64,000 bases of DNA from DATFXM01 sp035315885 (GTDB taxonomy: Bacteria; Acidobacteriota; Blastocatellia; UBA7656). The notes below the pieces were generated by a model. The model had not been told where the DNA came from, searched no databases, and saw only the letters and a program-made list of their open reading frames with translations. Every line of letters begins with the position of its first letter. Position 1 is the first letter of the stretch. The stretch covers positions 1 to 64,000 of the forward strand of contig DATFXM010000004.1 of the NCBI GenBank assembly GCA_035315885.1. Direction: 5' to 3'. Both the position numbers and the translations under genes were made by a program. Positions 18,701-27,178 of this stretch are shown here, piece after piece.

Positions 18701-19334
18701 TATGGCGAGCATCATCGGCGGGCTTACCGACGGCGGTCCCGGAGACAATCTCATCAACATGGTTATCGACGATCAGGCGAGTGCGCAGATGATCATTGCT
18801 ACGGCGGCTTCAGCTCCGTTCACCGGGAGCTGGCTGCCAATCTTCAACAACCCGTCGTGGGCTGGTATCTTGGGCCCGGGCAGTATGCCGGACCCAGTGG
18901 GCTCACTGAGCCGATTCAATGGGACCAGTACGAACGGCACCTGGACCGTGGAAGTCTCGGATCAGTTCCTGGTAGACACCGGGACGCTGAGGGGTTGGTC
19001 GATAATTGTGACTCCGGTCAACTTTGTCACTACTGTGTTCTTTGACACGTGTTTGCAGGACGACTCGAATCCGTCGGTCAAGTTCCTGGGGAACGCGTTG
19101 ACTGGACAGTACCAGCTCTGTGCTTGCGGTGGCATGACCTTCACTGGCACTGCAGTGGTGACGAAGAGTGGCAACATTACTACGTTCCAGGTTTCGGCGG
19201 CCGACAGGAGGTTCACAGCCACCTTTGATAAAGGGACTTTCAGAGGCACTGGTTCGTTCCAGTCACCGCCAGGCGCTCTAAAGTGTTCGATCATCGACAG
19301 GGACACTCGTAACAACACCTGTGCGTGTAATTGA
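15726..19334 (+). CDS. Secreted M36 (fungalysin-type) metalloprotease with P-domain
   Basis: 1202 residues with a signal peptide (hydrophobic residues about 15-33). An FTP-type propeptide (about 60-320) precedes the M36 catalytic domain. Zinc ligands are visible in HELTH at 572-576 (His572, His576, with Glu573 catalytic) and Glu599 in GEGWSDFYAL. The active-site layout matches the fungalysin/thermolysin superfamily. After it come a beta-rich segment (about 815-925) and a proprotein-convertase P-like beta-sandwich (about 931-1097: FVGDLSVELKGP ... NGTWTVEVSDQ). The last 100 residues contain six cysteines, including LCACGG and NTCACN. It probably degrades extracellular protein. GGAGG seven bases before the ATG supports the start. 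No sorting tail such as a T9SS CTD or PEP-CTERM is visible. Confidence 0.9.
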   Translation: MKPSLQFLRRHLWAWTLVAGFAVMLVSFPLTGANAKVAKSKNKLLDSYDIRVNGGSDGIRLLNKFSTLAAKARSRMRDRVDIMVRGAQALKDQLPDADITLSPVTGLTEVVGTKTGALTLPAPGKDGMEIVRDFLRANASVYNIDASEVDGLHFIGESDSPSGLRMVRFEQVVNGVPVFQSETRAIIDADGRLVRTLGMLVPGAGEAEPLTDLITPTTALVSAMDTVNLRLDESIMTTRTEGDDRQNIRIETRNSRISHDPTSSLVYFPLAPGVLIPAWSHVVLTNTGRDWYTLVDAKSGSLLWRKNIRADASTHDARFRVHVQADGVTPTDSPAPHSPTTNTVGLGTQYPEVAPSIVSMFTAMDASASPNGWINDCPGGGCTANETQTIGNNVHAYMDAQGGANANQPDTNAAFMLDGNGKPMGNPDANGRNRDFLGTTPRDFEGGFLPPPQGGNPEAGQTATGSGNNGTTPIDSFRRGVVTHLFYVANWYHDQLWKLGFNEAAGNFQLDNFGRGGVANDRVNAEAEDSSSTNNANFSTPPDGTSGRAQMFRFTGPTIDRDGDLDQEVLMHELTHGTSNRLIGNAHGLQWEVGGGMGEGWSDFYALSLLNNTNADDPDGLYAAGAYATYKLGGLLDNYVYGIRRFPYTTQNSVNPMTWADVDDVTNDLSGGISPSPLNFNINGAMEVHNLGEVWCLTLWEVRSRVIHDPAGANGDVPTGNHTMLQLITDALKMTPINPSLEQARDAIIATDGATHSFANEESIWGGFADRGFGYKASAPLANVFGFTAGHMGITESFSVPFLDINGLTIVDTPNGNNNAHIDPGERVNLTVKLLNPWHAASKTATGATATLTTSTAGVTIVTGSSTYGTIAPQATVSGTPFTIQLSTSGFTAGQALHFTLQVNSSLGPKSLSFIIRVGTPSGVGAPITYTKTIPSPFLAIPDNRPRGVTDTMSVSDDFEIADLNFRIDDIHHTFVGDLSVELKGPTGFGVDMASIIGGLTDGGPGDNLINMVIDDQASAQMIIATAASAPFTGSWLPIFNNPSWAGILGPGSMPDPVGSLSRFNGTSTNGTWTVEVSDQFLVDTGTLRGWSIIVTPVNFVTTVFFDTCLQDDSNPSVKFLGNALTGQYQLCACGGMTFTGTAVVTKSGNITTFQVSAADRRFTATFDKGTFRGTGSFQSPPGALKCSIIDRDTRNNTCACN

Positions 19335-19498
<164 letters not shown>

Positions 19499-19534
19499 TT
19501 GACTTTTTTGTACAGATTGTAATATATTGATACA
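19499..19534 (+). promoter_or_regulatory. Candidate SUF operon promoter
   Basis: TTGACT (19499-19504) is a near-consensus -35 box. TATATT (19523-19528, spacer 18) or TAATAT (19520-19525, spacer 15) could be the -10 box. A TGTA-N18-TACA inverted motif (19509-19534) straddles the -10 region, where an Rrf2-type repressor could act. The operator idea is weak because the half-sites are short. The AT-rich stretch stands out from its surroundings. Confidence 0.55.
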
Positions 19535-19580
19535 GAAGTTAGTTAGCAGAGCTTGAGAGGAAACTGCGAGGAGGCTGAAG

Positions 19581-21044
19581 GTGGGCAGAGAGGCAATGCG
19601 TCAACCAGCCGAGAGCGTCGATGCGCTCGCTAATAGAGAGTACAAGTACGGCTTTGTTACCCCTATTGAAAGCGACACCACCCCGCCGGGACTCAACGAG
19701 GACATCATCCGGCTTATCTCATCCAAAAAGAACGAGCCGGACTTCCTGCTCGAATGGCGGCTGAAGGCCTACAGACACTGGCTGACTCTCGAGGAACCGA
19801 AGTGGGCGAACGTCCACTATCCGCCCATCGACTATCAAGCCATCGTGTACTACGCCGCACCGAAGACCGTGAAGGACGGTCCGAAGAGCCTCGAGGACGT
19901 TGATCCCGAGTTGCTCAAAACCTACGAGAAGCTTGGAATCCCATTAAGCGAGCAGAAGCTTCTGAGCGGCGTCGCCGTAGACGCAGTCTTCGATAGCGTC
20001 TCGGTAGCGACAACCTTTAAGGAGAAACTCGCCGAGCAAGGGATCATCTTTTGTTCCTTCTCCGAGGCAGTACAAAATCACCCGGACCTCGTTCGCAAGT
20101 ATCTGGGATCCGTAGTCCCGTACACCGACAACTACTTCGCGAGCCTGAACTCGGCGGTCTTTACCGATGGCTCCTTTTGCTATATCCCCAAAGGCGTCCG
20201 TTGCCCGATGGAACTGTCAACTTACTTTCGAATCAACGCCAGAGCCACCGGCCAGTTTGAAAGGACGCTGATCATTGCCGACGAAGCATCGTACGTCAGT
20301 TACCTCGAGGGTTGCACCGCACCGATGCGCGACGAGAATCAGCTTCACGCGGCGGTGGTCGAGTTGATCGCTCATGACGATGCGCAAATCAAGTACTCCA
20401 CTGTTCAAAACTGGTACCCCGGTGACAAGGAGGGCAAGGGCGGCATCTACAACTTCGTTACCAAGCGCGGAAAGTGTCAGGGCAAGAACTCGAAGATCTC
20501 TTGGACACAGGTTGAGACAGGCTCGGCGATCACCTGGAAATATCCCGGCTGCATCCTCCTGGGTGACAACTCGGTTGGCGAGTTCTACTCGGTTGCGGTG
20601 ACCAACAACTATCAGCAGGCGGACACCGGAACAAAGATGATTCATATCGGCAAGAACACTCGCAGCACCATCGTCTCGAAGGGAATCTCAGCCGGGCACG
20701 GCCAGAATAGTTATCGGGGAATGGTGAAGATACTCAAAGGCGCCCAAGGCGCGCGCAACTACTCGCAGTGCGATTCGCTGCTTATGAGCGACCAGTGCGG
20801 TGCGCATACGTTCCCTTATCTCGAGGTGAAGAATTCAACGGCGCAGGTAGAACACGAAGCGTCCACGTCAAAGATAGGAGAGGATCAGATCTTTTATTTT
20901 CGTCAGCGAGGGATCTCGACTGAGGAAGCAGTCGGCATGATTGTCAACGGCTTCTGCAAGGAAGTATTTCGAGAATTGCCGATGGAGTTCGCGGTTGAGG
21001 CTCAGAAACTATTGGGAGTGAGCCTCGAAGGCAGCGTCGGATAA
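19581..21044 (+). CDS. sufB: Fe-S cluster assembly scaffold SufB
   Basis: 487 residues, the typical SufB size. It is the scaffold subunit of the cytoplasmic SufBCD complex, on which nascent iron-sulfur clusters are built. Recognisable segments are FCYIPKGVRCPMELSTYFRI, SYLEGCTAPMRD, GKCQGKNSKISWTQVETGS and the C-terminal core with CDSLLMSDQCGAHTFPYLEVKN. GAGGAGG at 19568-19574 sits six bases before the GTG start. An ATG at 19596 is an alternative. It is the first gene of sufBCDSUT-rrf2, with all genes on one strand and mostly overlapping or closely spaced. Regulation by the terminal Rrf2 gene is likely. Confidence 0.96.
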   Translation: MGREAMRQPAESVDALANREYKYGFVTPIESDTTPPGLNEDIIRLISSKKNEPDFLLEWRLKAYRHWLTLEEPKWANVHYPPIDYQAIVYYAAPKTVKDGPKSLEDVDPELLKTYEKLGIPLSEQKLLSGVAVDAVFDSVSVATTFKEKLAEQGIIFCSFSEAVQNHPDLVRKYLGSVVPYTDNYFASLNSAVFTDGSFCYIPKGVRCPMELSTYFRINARATGQFERTLIIADEASYVSYLEGCTAPMRDENQLHAAVVELIAHDDAQIKYSTVQNWYPGDKEGKGGIYNFVTKRGKCQGKNSKISWTQVETGSAITWKYPGCILLGDNSVGEFYSVAVTNNYQQADTGTKMIHIGKNTRSTIVSKGISAGHGQNSYRGMVKILKGAQGARNYSQCDSLLMSDQCGAHTFPYLEVKNSTAQVEHEASTSKIGEDQIFYFRQRGISTEEAVGMIVNGFCKEVFRELPMEFAVEAQKLLGVSLEGSVG

Positions 21045-21115
21045 AGCATGACTGCGCAGCGTCGGTCCGCCACTGGATACCGGCTAAGCGATCACCAAAA
21101 TACATCGAGGAATCA

Positions 21116-21877
21116 ATGCTGGAGATCAAGAACTTGCACGTTGAAGCCGCGGGAAAGCAGATCCTCCGTGGGATCGACCTCACTGTCAAAGCGGGCGAGG
21201 TACACGCGATCATGGGTCCGAACGGATCGGGCAAGAGCACACTGGCCCATGTCCTTGCGGGCCGCGAAGGCTATCAGGTCACCGCGGGCCAGGCGTTCTA
21301 TCGCGGGCTAGACCTGTTCTCGCTGCCGCCGGAAGATCGGGCGCGCGAAGGTGTCTTCCTCGCGTTTCAGTATCCGGTCGAAGTTCCCGGAGTCAGCAAC
21401 ATGTACTTCTTGAGAGCTGCGTTGAACACGGTGCGCAAGCATTATGGGTTGGATGAGCTGGATGCCATGGATTTCCTGGGCCTGGTGAAAGAGAGGATAA
21501 AGCTGCTCGAGATGGACGAGGCGTTGATGAATCGTCCGGTAAACGAAGGGTTTTCGGGTGGCGAGAAGAAGCGCAACGAGATCCTTCAGATGGCGGTGCT
21601 GGATCCGCGCCTGGCGATCCTGGACGAGACTGATTCCGGTCTGGACATCGATGCTTTGAAAGTAGTCGCTCGCGGGATAAACGCGATGCGGAGCCCGGAG
21701 CGAGCAATGATATTGGTGACGCATTATCAAAGGTTGTTGAACTACGTTCTTCCCGACTTCGTGCACGTGCTTGCGAATGGCCGGATCGTGATTTCAGGCG
21801 GCAAGGACCTTGCCCTCGAACTCGAGCAAAAGGGCTACGGCTGGCTGGAAGACGCTAAGGCGCAGCCGGCGCGTTAG
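21116..21877 (+). CDS. sufC: Fe-S assembly ATPase SufC
   Basis: 253-residue ABC-type ATPase that powers the SufBCD scaffold. Walker A is GPNGSGKST. The signature region is GFSGGEKKRNEILQM, the SufC version with the KKRNE extension. Walker B reads LAILDETDSGLDIDAL. These features distinguish SufC from transporter ATPases. GAGG stands five bases upstream of the ATG. The gene follows sufB after 71 bp and is followed by sufD nine bases later. It acts in the cytoplasm as part of the complex; no transmembrane partner is encoded nearby. Confidence 0.96.
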   Translation: MLEIKNLHVEAAGKQILRGIDLTVKAGEVHAIMGPNGSGKSTLAHVLAGREGYQVTAGQAFYRGLDLFSLPPEDRAREGVFLAFQYPVEVPGVSNMYFLRAALNTVRKHYGLDELDAMDFLGLVKERIKLLEMDEALMNRPVNEGFSGGEKKRNEILQMAVLDPRLAILDETDSGLDIDALKVVARGINAMRSPERAMILVTHYQRLLNYVLPDFVHVLANGRIVISGGKDLALELEQKGYGWLEDAKAQPAR

Positions 21878-21886
21878 GAGGTTGAT

Positions 21887-23230
21887 TTGTCTAAGCTCGC
21901 GGTCAAAGAAACAAAGAAGGTCATTCCATGGAAGGCGAAGATTGAGCGTGCGCTTGATGTTCATCAAGTGGTTGGGCCGACCTGGTTGAACGCCCTCCGG
22001 CGCGCGGCACTCGAGCACTTTTGCGCTCTTGGGTTGCCCACGATTCGTCACGAAGATTGGAAATACACAAACGTAGCCGGTATCGCAGAGATTGATTTTC
22101 AGTTCGGCGACGAACCATCCGGGACGCTTTCGAAGCTGCCGCAACTACCCCTCGGCGAACTCGGGACGAACCGGCTGGTGTTTATAAACGGTCGCTACAA
22201 TCGAGAGTTGTCCTCACTTAGCAGCGTACCGGCGGCAGTGAAGGTCACCAGTCTTGCTGATGCAATAAGAAGCGACGACCCGAAGGTACGCGAGCATGTG
22301 ACTCGGTATGCTCGCTTTGAGGATCGTCCGTTCGTTGCACTCAACACGGCGTTGATCGGCGATGGTGCGTTTATCGAAATCCCTGATGGAGTGGTTCTCG
22401 ATGAACCGATTCATCTTTGGTTTGGGTCCGGCGGAAACGCTGAGCCGGTGATGTCACACCCACGCAGCTTGATACTCGTCGGCTCGAGGAGTCAGGCGAC
22501 GATCGTCGAAGCGTACTTAGGGTTGAACAATTCGGTCTATTTTTCAAACGCAGTGACTGAGGTCGCCATAAGCGATGCGGCTGTAGTGGATCACTACAAA
22601 CTACAGATGGAGAGCGAACGAGCGTTCCACGTCGCTGCGCTGGACGTAGTTCAAGGCCGAAGCAGCAGTTTCTTCTCGCACAATATCTCGTTCGGCGGCG
22701 AGCTAGTACGAAACGACCTCGGTGCCGTCCTGTCGGGCGAGGGCGGCGAGTGTACCCTCGACGGTTTGTACGCAGCGAAGGGCAAGCAGCATGTAGACAA
22801 TCACACGGTGATAGATCACAGCAGTCCCCACTGCGGCAGTCGCGAGCTCTACAAGGGCATCCTCGATGGCGAATCTACTGCGGTGTTCAACGGAAGTGTG
22901 ATCGTCCGCAAGGACGCCCAGAAGACTGATGCGAGACAGAGCAATCGTAATCTGTTGCTGTCGGAGACCGCCGAGATCAATACCAAGCCCGAGCTTCGGA
23001 TACTTGCCGATGATGTGAAATGCAGTCATGGAGCGACGATAGGACAAATCGACCGAGAGGCATTGTTTTATCTTCGCTCTCGAGGGATCGGACAGGACGA
23101 AGCGCGCACCCTGTTGACCTACGCGTTCGCAAACGAAATCCTCGAGCGGATAAGAATCAAAGACCTTCGCACTCAAGTCGAAGAAACTTTGTCTCATAGC
23201 ATGTTGGAGTCAGCCTTAGGAGGATTATGA
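21887..23230 (+). CDS. sufD: Fe-S cluster assembly protein SufD
   Basis: 447 residues, paralogous to SufB and forming the heterodimeric scaffold with it. The N-terminal helical part contains the LPTIRHEDWKYTN segment typical of SufD. The C-terminal beta-helix core ends with CSHGATIGQIDREALFYLRSRGI, a strong SufD signature. Translation probably starts at TTG 21887, since TAGGAGG (21875-21881, overlapping the sufC stop) lies five bases ahead. Its stop overlaps the sufS start (ATGA). Assignment is firm. Confidence 0.95.
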   Translation: MSKLAVKETKKVIPWKAKIERALDVHQVVGPTWLNALRRAALEHFCALGLPTIRHEDWKYTNVAGIAEIDFQFGDEPSGTLSKLPQLPLGELGTNRLVFINGRYNRELSSLSSVPAAVKVTSLADAIRSDDPKVREHVTRYARFEDRPFVALNTALIGDGAFIEIPDGVVLDEPIHLWFGSGGNAEPVMSHPRSLILVGSRSQATIVEAYLGLNNSVYFSNAVTEVAISDAAVVDHYKLQMESERAFHVAALDVVQGRSSSFFSHNISFGGELVRNDLGAVLSGEGGECTLDGLYAAKGKQHVDNHTVIDHSSPHCGSRELYKGILDGESTAVFNGSVIVRKDAQKTDARQSNRNLLLSETAEINTKPELRILADDVKCSHGATIGQIDREALFYLRSRGIGQDEARTLLTYAFANEILERIRIKDLRTQVEETLSHSMLESALGGL

Positions 23231-24492
23231 GCGCTACCGAGAAGACGACACGAATAGGGCAAGCTGCGATCGAGCCGTTCGATGTGCGACGAGTAAGAGA
23301 AGACTTCCCGATCCTGAGCCAGACGGTGCACGGCAAACCGCTGGTCTATCTCGACAATGCCGCAACGAGCCAAAAGCCGAAGATTGTAATCGACGCTCTT
23401 CAACATTTTTATTCGGCCGACAATTCAAACATTCACCGTGGGGTGCATTTGCTCAGTGAAAGGGCGACGCGCGCTTATGAGGAGGCTCGCGTAAAGGTAC
23501 AACGCTTCATTCATGCCCGAGAATCCAAAGAGATCATTTTTGTAAGGGGTACGACCGAGGCCATAAATCTTGTCGCGCAATGTTATGGAGGAACGCATGT
23601 CAGTCCGGGCGACGAGATCCTGATCACCGCGATGGAGCATCACTCGAACATAGTTCCGTGGCAGATCCTGTGCGAACAGAAGGGCGCGGTCTTGCGCGTT
23701 GCACCGATCAACGATGACGGCGAGTTGTTATTGGATGAATTTGAGAGACTGCTCGGCCGGCGCACTAAGGTCGTCGCGATCGCTCACATATCAAATGCGC
23801 TGGGATCCATTAATCCCATCAAGCAGATTGTCGAGATGGCGCACAGCCGCAACGTCCCGGTTCTGGTAGACGGCGCGCAGGCGGTGCCGCACGCTGTGGT
23901 CGACGTACAGGACCTGGGTTGCGACTTCTACGCTTTTTCTGGCCACAAGCTGTACGGTCCGACAGGCATAGGCGTTTTGTACGGCAAGGGCCCTCGGCTG
24001 GAGGCGATGCCGCCGTACCAGGGTGGCGGCGACATGATCAGCTCGGTGACGTTCGAAAAGACTACCTACAACGTCTTACCTCACAAGTTCGAAGCGGGAA
24101 CTCCCAACGTTGCCGGTACGATTGGGCTCGGCCTGGCGATCGACTACGTGAATGGAATCGGGCTTGAAGCGGCCGCGGCTTATGAGGATGAGCTGCTTTC
24201 CAATGCAACAGCACAAGTCTCGCAAATTCCCGGAGTGAGGCTCATCGGAACCGCGAAGGAAAAAGCCGCGGTTCTTTCATTCGTTGTTGACGGAGTACAT
24301 CCGCACGATGTGGGAACAATATTGGATCTTGAAGGCATCGCGGTAAGAACCGGGCATCATTGTGCGCAGCCGCTGATGGATCGTTTCGATGTGCCGGCGA
24401 CGACCCGTGCTTCGTTTGCCTTCTACAATACAAAACAGGAAATAGACGCTCTGGTAGCTGGAATCCATCGAGTGAAGGAGGTGTTTGCGTGA
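23227..24492 (+). CDS. sufS: Cysteine desulfurase SufS
   Basis: 421 residues, a group II PLP-dependent cysteine desulfurase. It releases sulfur from cysteine as a persulfide for cluster assembly. The PLP lysine is Lys241 in FSGHKLYGPTG. The persulfide-carrying Cys379 lies in RTGHHCAQPLM, the HHCAQP form of SufS rather than the longer loop of IscS. It starts with an ATGA overlap and has GGAGG just upstream. The product should hand sulfur to SufU, encoded next with a GTGA overlap. Confidence 0.96.
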   Translation: MSATEKTTRIGQAAIEPFDVRRVREDFPILSQTVHGKPLVYLDNAATSQKPKIVIDALQHFYSADNSNIHRGVHLLSERATRAYEEARVKVQRFIHARESKEIIFVRGTTEAINLVAQCYGGTHVSPGDEILITAMEHHSNIVPWQILCEQKGAVLRVAPINDDGELLLDEFERLLGRRTKVVAIAHISNALGSINPIKQIVEMAHSRNVPVLVDGAQAVPHAVVDVQDLGCDFYAFSGHKLYGPTGIGVLYGKGPRLEAMPPYQGGGDMISSVTFEKTTYNVLPHKFEAGTPNVAGTIGLGLAIDYVNGIGLEAAAAYEDELLSNATAQVSQIPGVRLIGTAKEKAAVLSFVVDGVHPHDVGTILDLEGIAVRTGHHCAQPLMDRFDVPATTRASFAFYNTKQEIDALVAGIHRVKEVFA

Positions 24493-24941
24493 CGACGGAC
24501 TTGCGCGACCTCTATCAGGAATTGATCGTGGATCACAGCAAGAGACCACGAAACTTCCGACGACTTGAAGGCGCAAATCACCGTGCGGTCGGGTACAACC
24601 CGCTTTGCGGCGACAGAGTGACTCTCTATCTCAAGTTGGATGGAGACGTGATAAAGGACATCGCGTTCGAAGGGTCCGGCTGCGCTATTTCTACCGCGTC
24701 GGCGTCGATTTTGACTGAGACTTTGCGAGGAAAGACGAGAGCTCAAGCCGAAGCGCTGTTTCACGGATTTCGCGAACTGGTGACTGGGAATACCGACGGC
24801 CCGGCAGAGGTCGATCTCGGGAAGCTGGTCGCCTTTTCGGGTGTGAGCGAATTTCCGGCTCGCGTAAAATGCGCGACCTTGAGCTGGCACACGCTTGTCT
24901 CAGCGCTGAACGACGATCGCAAAGAGGTATCAACCGAATAG
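24489..24941 (+). CDS. sufU: SufU-type zinc-dependent sulfur-transfer protein
   Basis: 150 residues when started at the GTG overlapping the sufS stop. The longer open frame to 24360 lies inside sufS and is not used. The three conserved cysteines are Cys40 (NPLCGD), Cys65 (GSGCAIS) and Cys128 (VKCATL), with Asp42. They match the zinc-binding set of Bacillus SufU, which accepts the persulfide from SufS. An 18-20 residue insertion between the second and third cysteine, characteristic of SufU versus IscU, is present. The position after sufS supports the call. Confidence 0.94.
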   Translation: MTTDLRDLYQELIVDHSKRPRNFRRLEGANHRAVGYNPLCGDRVTLYLKLDGDVIKDIAFEGSGCAISTASASILTETLRGKTRAQAEALFHGFRELVTGNTDGPAEVDLGKLVAFSGVSEFPARVKCATLSWHTLVSALNDDRKEVSTE

Positions 24942-24978
24942 GCGCGTCTCGATGAAGCGAAATCCATTGGAGTTTGAA

Positions 24979-25317
24979 ATGCTCGATAACACCGATGCAA
25001 AACTCGCAGAAGACTCTGATCTGGAAGCGAAAGTGATCGAGGTTCTTCGGAGCTGTTATGATCCTGAGATTCCGGTGAATATTTACGATCTCGGACTGAT
25101 CTACAAAGTCCAGGTTGAGCCGGCGGGTGCGGTGAACGTGGAGATGACACTGACTGCTCCAAGTTGTCCCGTGGCGGGTTCGCTGCCTGGAGAGGTGGAA
25201 GCTAAGATAAATGCGATTCCGGGGGTGAGCCAGGTGAAGGTCGAACTAGTATGGGACCCACCCTGGTGCTCCGATCGAATGTCCGATGCGGCAAAGCTTC
25301 AACTGAATATGTTCTGA
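24979..25317 (+). CDS. sufT: SufT family Fe-S maturation protein (MIP18/DUF59)
   Basis: 112 residues from the ATG at 24979, which is preceded by TTGGAG. An in-frame ATG at 24952 adds nine residues but has no ribosome binding site. The MIP18/DUF59 core is complete: CYDPEIPVNIYDLGLIY near the start, LTAPSCPVAG in the middle and VWDPPWCSDRMS at the end. The cysteines of SCPVAG and PPWC are the conserved ones. SufT helps mature Fe-S proteins such as aconitase and lipoyl synthase under high demand. It is the last structural gene of the operon. Confidence 0.93.
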   Translation: MLDNTDAKLAEDSDLEAKVIEVLRSCYDPEIPVNIYDLGLIYKVQVEPAGAVNVEMTLTAPSCPVAGSLPGEVEAKINAIPGVSQVKVELVWDPPWCSDRMSDAAKLQLNMF

Positions 25318-25397
25318 CCTTCGCTCTGTGAGCGTCGGGATGAGTTACGCACGAGTTTGCAATCGATCGGCTGGAAGCTCGAAGAAGAACGAACAAA

Positions 25398-25841
25398 ATG
25401 AAATTGAGCGCTCAAGAAGAATACGGTCTTCGATGTTTGTTGCACGTGGCGCGGTGCGGCGAAGGGCCTACGATACCTGAGATAAGCATGGCAGAGGGTT
25501 TATCGGAGCCGTATGTCGCCAAACTCATGCGCGTGCTGCGCATCGGGGGCTTCGTGAAAAGCGCTCGGGGGCAGGTTGGTGGTTACGTTCTCGCGCGGCC
25601 CGCCGATCAGATAATCGTGAGCGACACGCTGGATGTTCTGGGCGGCCGGCTCTTCGAGTCGAATTTTTGCGAGCGGCATGCAGGTAACGAGCAAACGTGC
25701 AATCACTCAGTGGATTGCGCAGTCCGTTCGCTGTGGCGGGCCATACAGGGCGCGGTCGATGATGTGGCGAGCAAACTAACGCTTCGCGATCTGTTGTCTC
25801 ACGAACAACAGGTCACCTCACTGGTGAAAGGTAAGTTTTGA
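25398..25841 (+). CDS. Rrf2 family transcriptional regulator (SufR/IscR-like)
   Basis: 147 residues. The N-terminal winged helix begins MKLSAQEEYGLRCLLHVA, a diagnostic Rrf2 start, with a recognition helix near LSEPYVAKLMRVL and a wing RGQVGGYVLARP. Cys91, Cys101 and Cys107 form the usual Fe-S ligand triad. It most likely senses cluster status and represses the suf promoter 6 kb upstream, giving feedback on its own operon. The gap to sufT is 80 bp, so co-transcription is probable. The TGA stop (25839-25841) falls inside a heptamer repeat. Confidence 0.92.
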   Translation: MKLSAQEEYGLRCLLHVARCGEGPTIPEISMAEGLSEPYVAKLMRVLRIGGFVKSARGQVGGYVLARPADQIIVSDTLDVLGGRLFESNFCERHAGNEQTCNHSVDCAVRSLWRAIQGAVDDVASKLTLRDLLSHEQQVTSLVKGKF

Positions 25842-25903
25842 GTTCTGAGTCTTGCACATCAGACACCTTCTCCTCATCCACTCATCTCCTCATCCCCTCA
25901 TCC
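25835..25903. repeat. Degenerate heptamer/octamer repeats between convergent stop codons
   Basis: GTTTTGA, GTTCTGA, GTCTTGC (25835-25855) followed by CTCATCC/CTCATCTC-type words (about 25872-25903). The stops of both flanking genes, TGA on the plus strand at 25839 and TGA on the minus strand at 25898, lie within repeat units. Confidence 0.8.
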
Positions 25904-27178
25904 AGCTTTTACAACTCGTGCAGAACGTACCAGGCTCACGAGAATTGAGGCCAACGCGAGGCTCGACACTCCCAGCACTACGTAGATCAACCATGGCACT
26001 CGTTCAGTCAGCGGCTTCGGTTCCGGTCGGAAGGTAGGGTTCGAAATCATCTCGTCCATTTCGCACTTCGGCGGTTCGGCCGCAAGCGGCCACGACAGCC
26101 GAGTCTCAAAATCGTACCGCGGCGCTTCGGCATTTGGATTACCAACGTAGAGGCTCAATGGAGAGGCTACTGCGCTGCTTGTCTCAAAAAAGAGCTGCCT
26201 GGCCGGCGCGGAGGCGGAAATGGAGTTGATTCCCAACGCAGGATTTGCGAAGTCGGTAATCGTGAGTCGCAGCTTGCGCGCGGATACCTCGTCGAACACG
26301 ACGACAATCGGTTTGCGTTCGTCGCCGGCCCTTCTCCTTAAGTCCCCCGAGATTACCAGAATCGGGTTCTGCGGATCATCCGCTATCTCCAATGAAAACG
26401 GTCTTGAGAACGCCTGGTCCGTTATATCGAGCGAAAGCCGGTCACACGGAACCCGGTTGCCGAGATCGAGGAGCAACGAGGAGCCTGGACCGCCTTCAGT
26501 CCTGGTTGGCTGCGCATAAGGAATCGAAAGATTCTGCGTCACGTTCTCACCGGTTTCCCGATGAGACATCATCACAGAAATCGAGTTGATCGCGGGCGCG
26601 CTTTTGTCCACGAGTGAGTCTCCGGAAACGCGCGCCCGTAGATAGCGATAACGGCTCGTCGGGTAACCTACTTTGTTTGATTCCGCTGTCTTGTTGTCGG
26701 ACTCGAAGCTGAACAGCAGTGCGCCTGTCTGCAACACGCGCCAAGCACGTGCATCATCGCTCCCGTCCAGTTCAACCGTGCGTCTGAAGTTCCTGCCCGC
26801 GGTTTCGATTACTGCCTGATTGTGCGCCTCTGGGTTTTCACCGAGGTCCACCGTCAACTCGCTTATGCCTCCGGCGGCCTGCCCGCGATTGAGCTCTTTC
26901 GTCTGGATGCGACTGCTCGTATCAAACTCGCGACGAATCCGAAGTGCGTACGGGACTTCGCGGCCGGCGCCGTCGACAAGACGCAAGTCGGCAAGGTCCG
27001 TTCGAGCCTGCTCAAGGACCTGAGGGCTCAACGTGAGTCTGCACAGCCCCTCCGGTCGCGCTGTGGGCCGAGACACTCCAGCGTAGGACTGCCACGAGCT
27101 CATCGCGTCATCTGCGAACGAGTACGTAGTTGACGCAAGCAGGCCTATGACGAGCAACGCGGCATTGATCTTTTTCAT
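25898..27178 (-). CDS. DUF3999 family exported protein
   Basis: 426 residues from the ATG that overlaps the DUF2339 stop (ATGA on the minus strand at 27178-27175). The longer open frame to 27346 lies inside the neighbour. A signal peptide (KINAALLVIGLLASTTYSFA) precedes a long beta-rich periplasmic region, and one C-terminal transmembrane helix (WLIYVVLGVSSLALASILVSL) anchors it. DUF3999 and DUF2339 proteins are encoded side by side in many bacteria and probably act together at the envelope. No biochemical function is established that I know of. Its stop lies in a repeat unit. Confidence 0.85.
   Translation of the reverse strand: MKKINAALLVIGLLASTTYSFADDAMSSWQSYAGVSRPTARPEGLCRLTLSPQVLEQARTDLADLRLVDGAGREVPYALRIRREFDTSSRIQTKELNRGQAAGGISELTVDLGENPEAHNQAVIETAGRNFRRTVELDGSDDARAWRVLQTGALLFSFESDNKTAESNKVGYPTSRYRYLRARVSGDSLVDKSAPAINSISVMMSHRETGENVTQNLSIPYAQPTRTEGGPGSSLLLDLGNRVPCDRLSLDITDQAFSRPFSLEIADDPQNPILVISGDLRRRAGDERKPIVVVFDEVSARKLRLTITDFANPALGINSISASAPARQLFFETSSAVASPLSLYVGNPNAEAPRYDFETRLSWPLAAEPPKCEMDEMISNPTFRPEPKPLTERVPWLIYVVLGVSSLALASILVSLVRSARVVKAG

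Noticed and set aside
24360..24488. Upstream extension of sufU into sufS
   Set aside because: Those codons are out of frame with conserved sufS sequence; the GTGA overlap at 24489 gives the correct SufU N-terminus.
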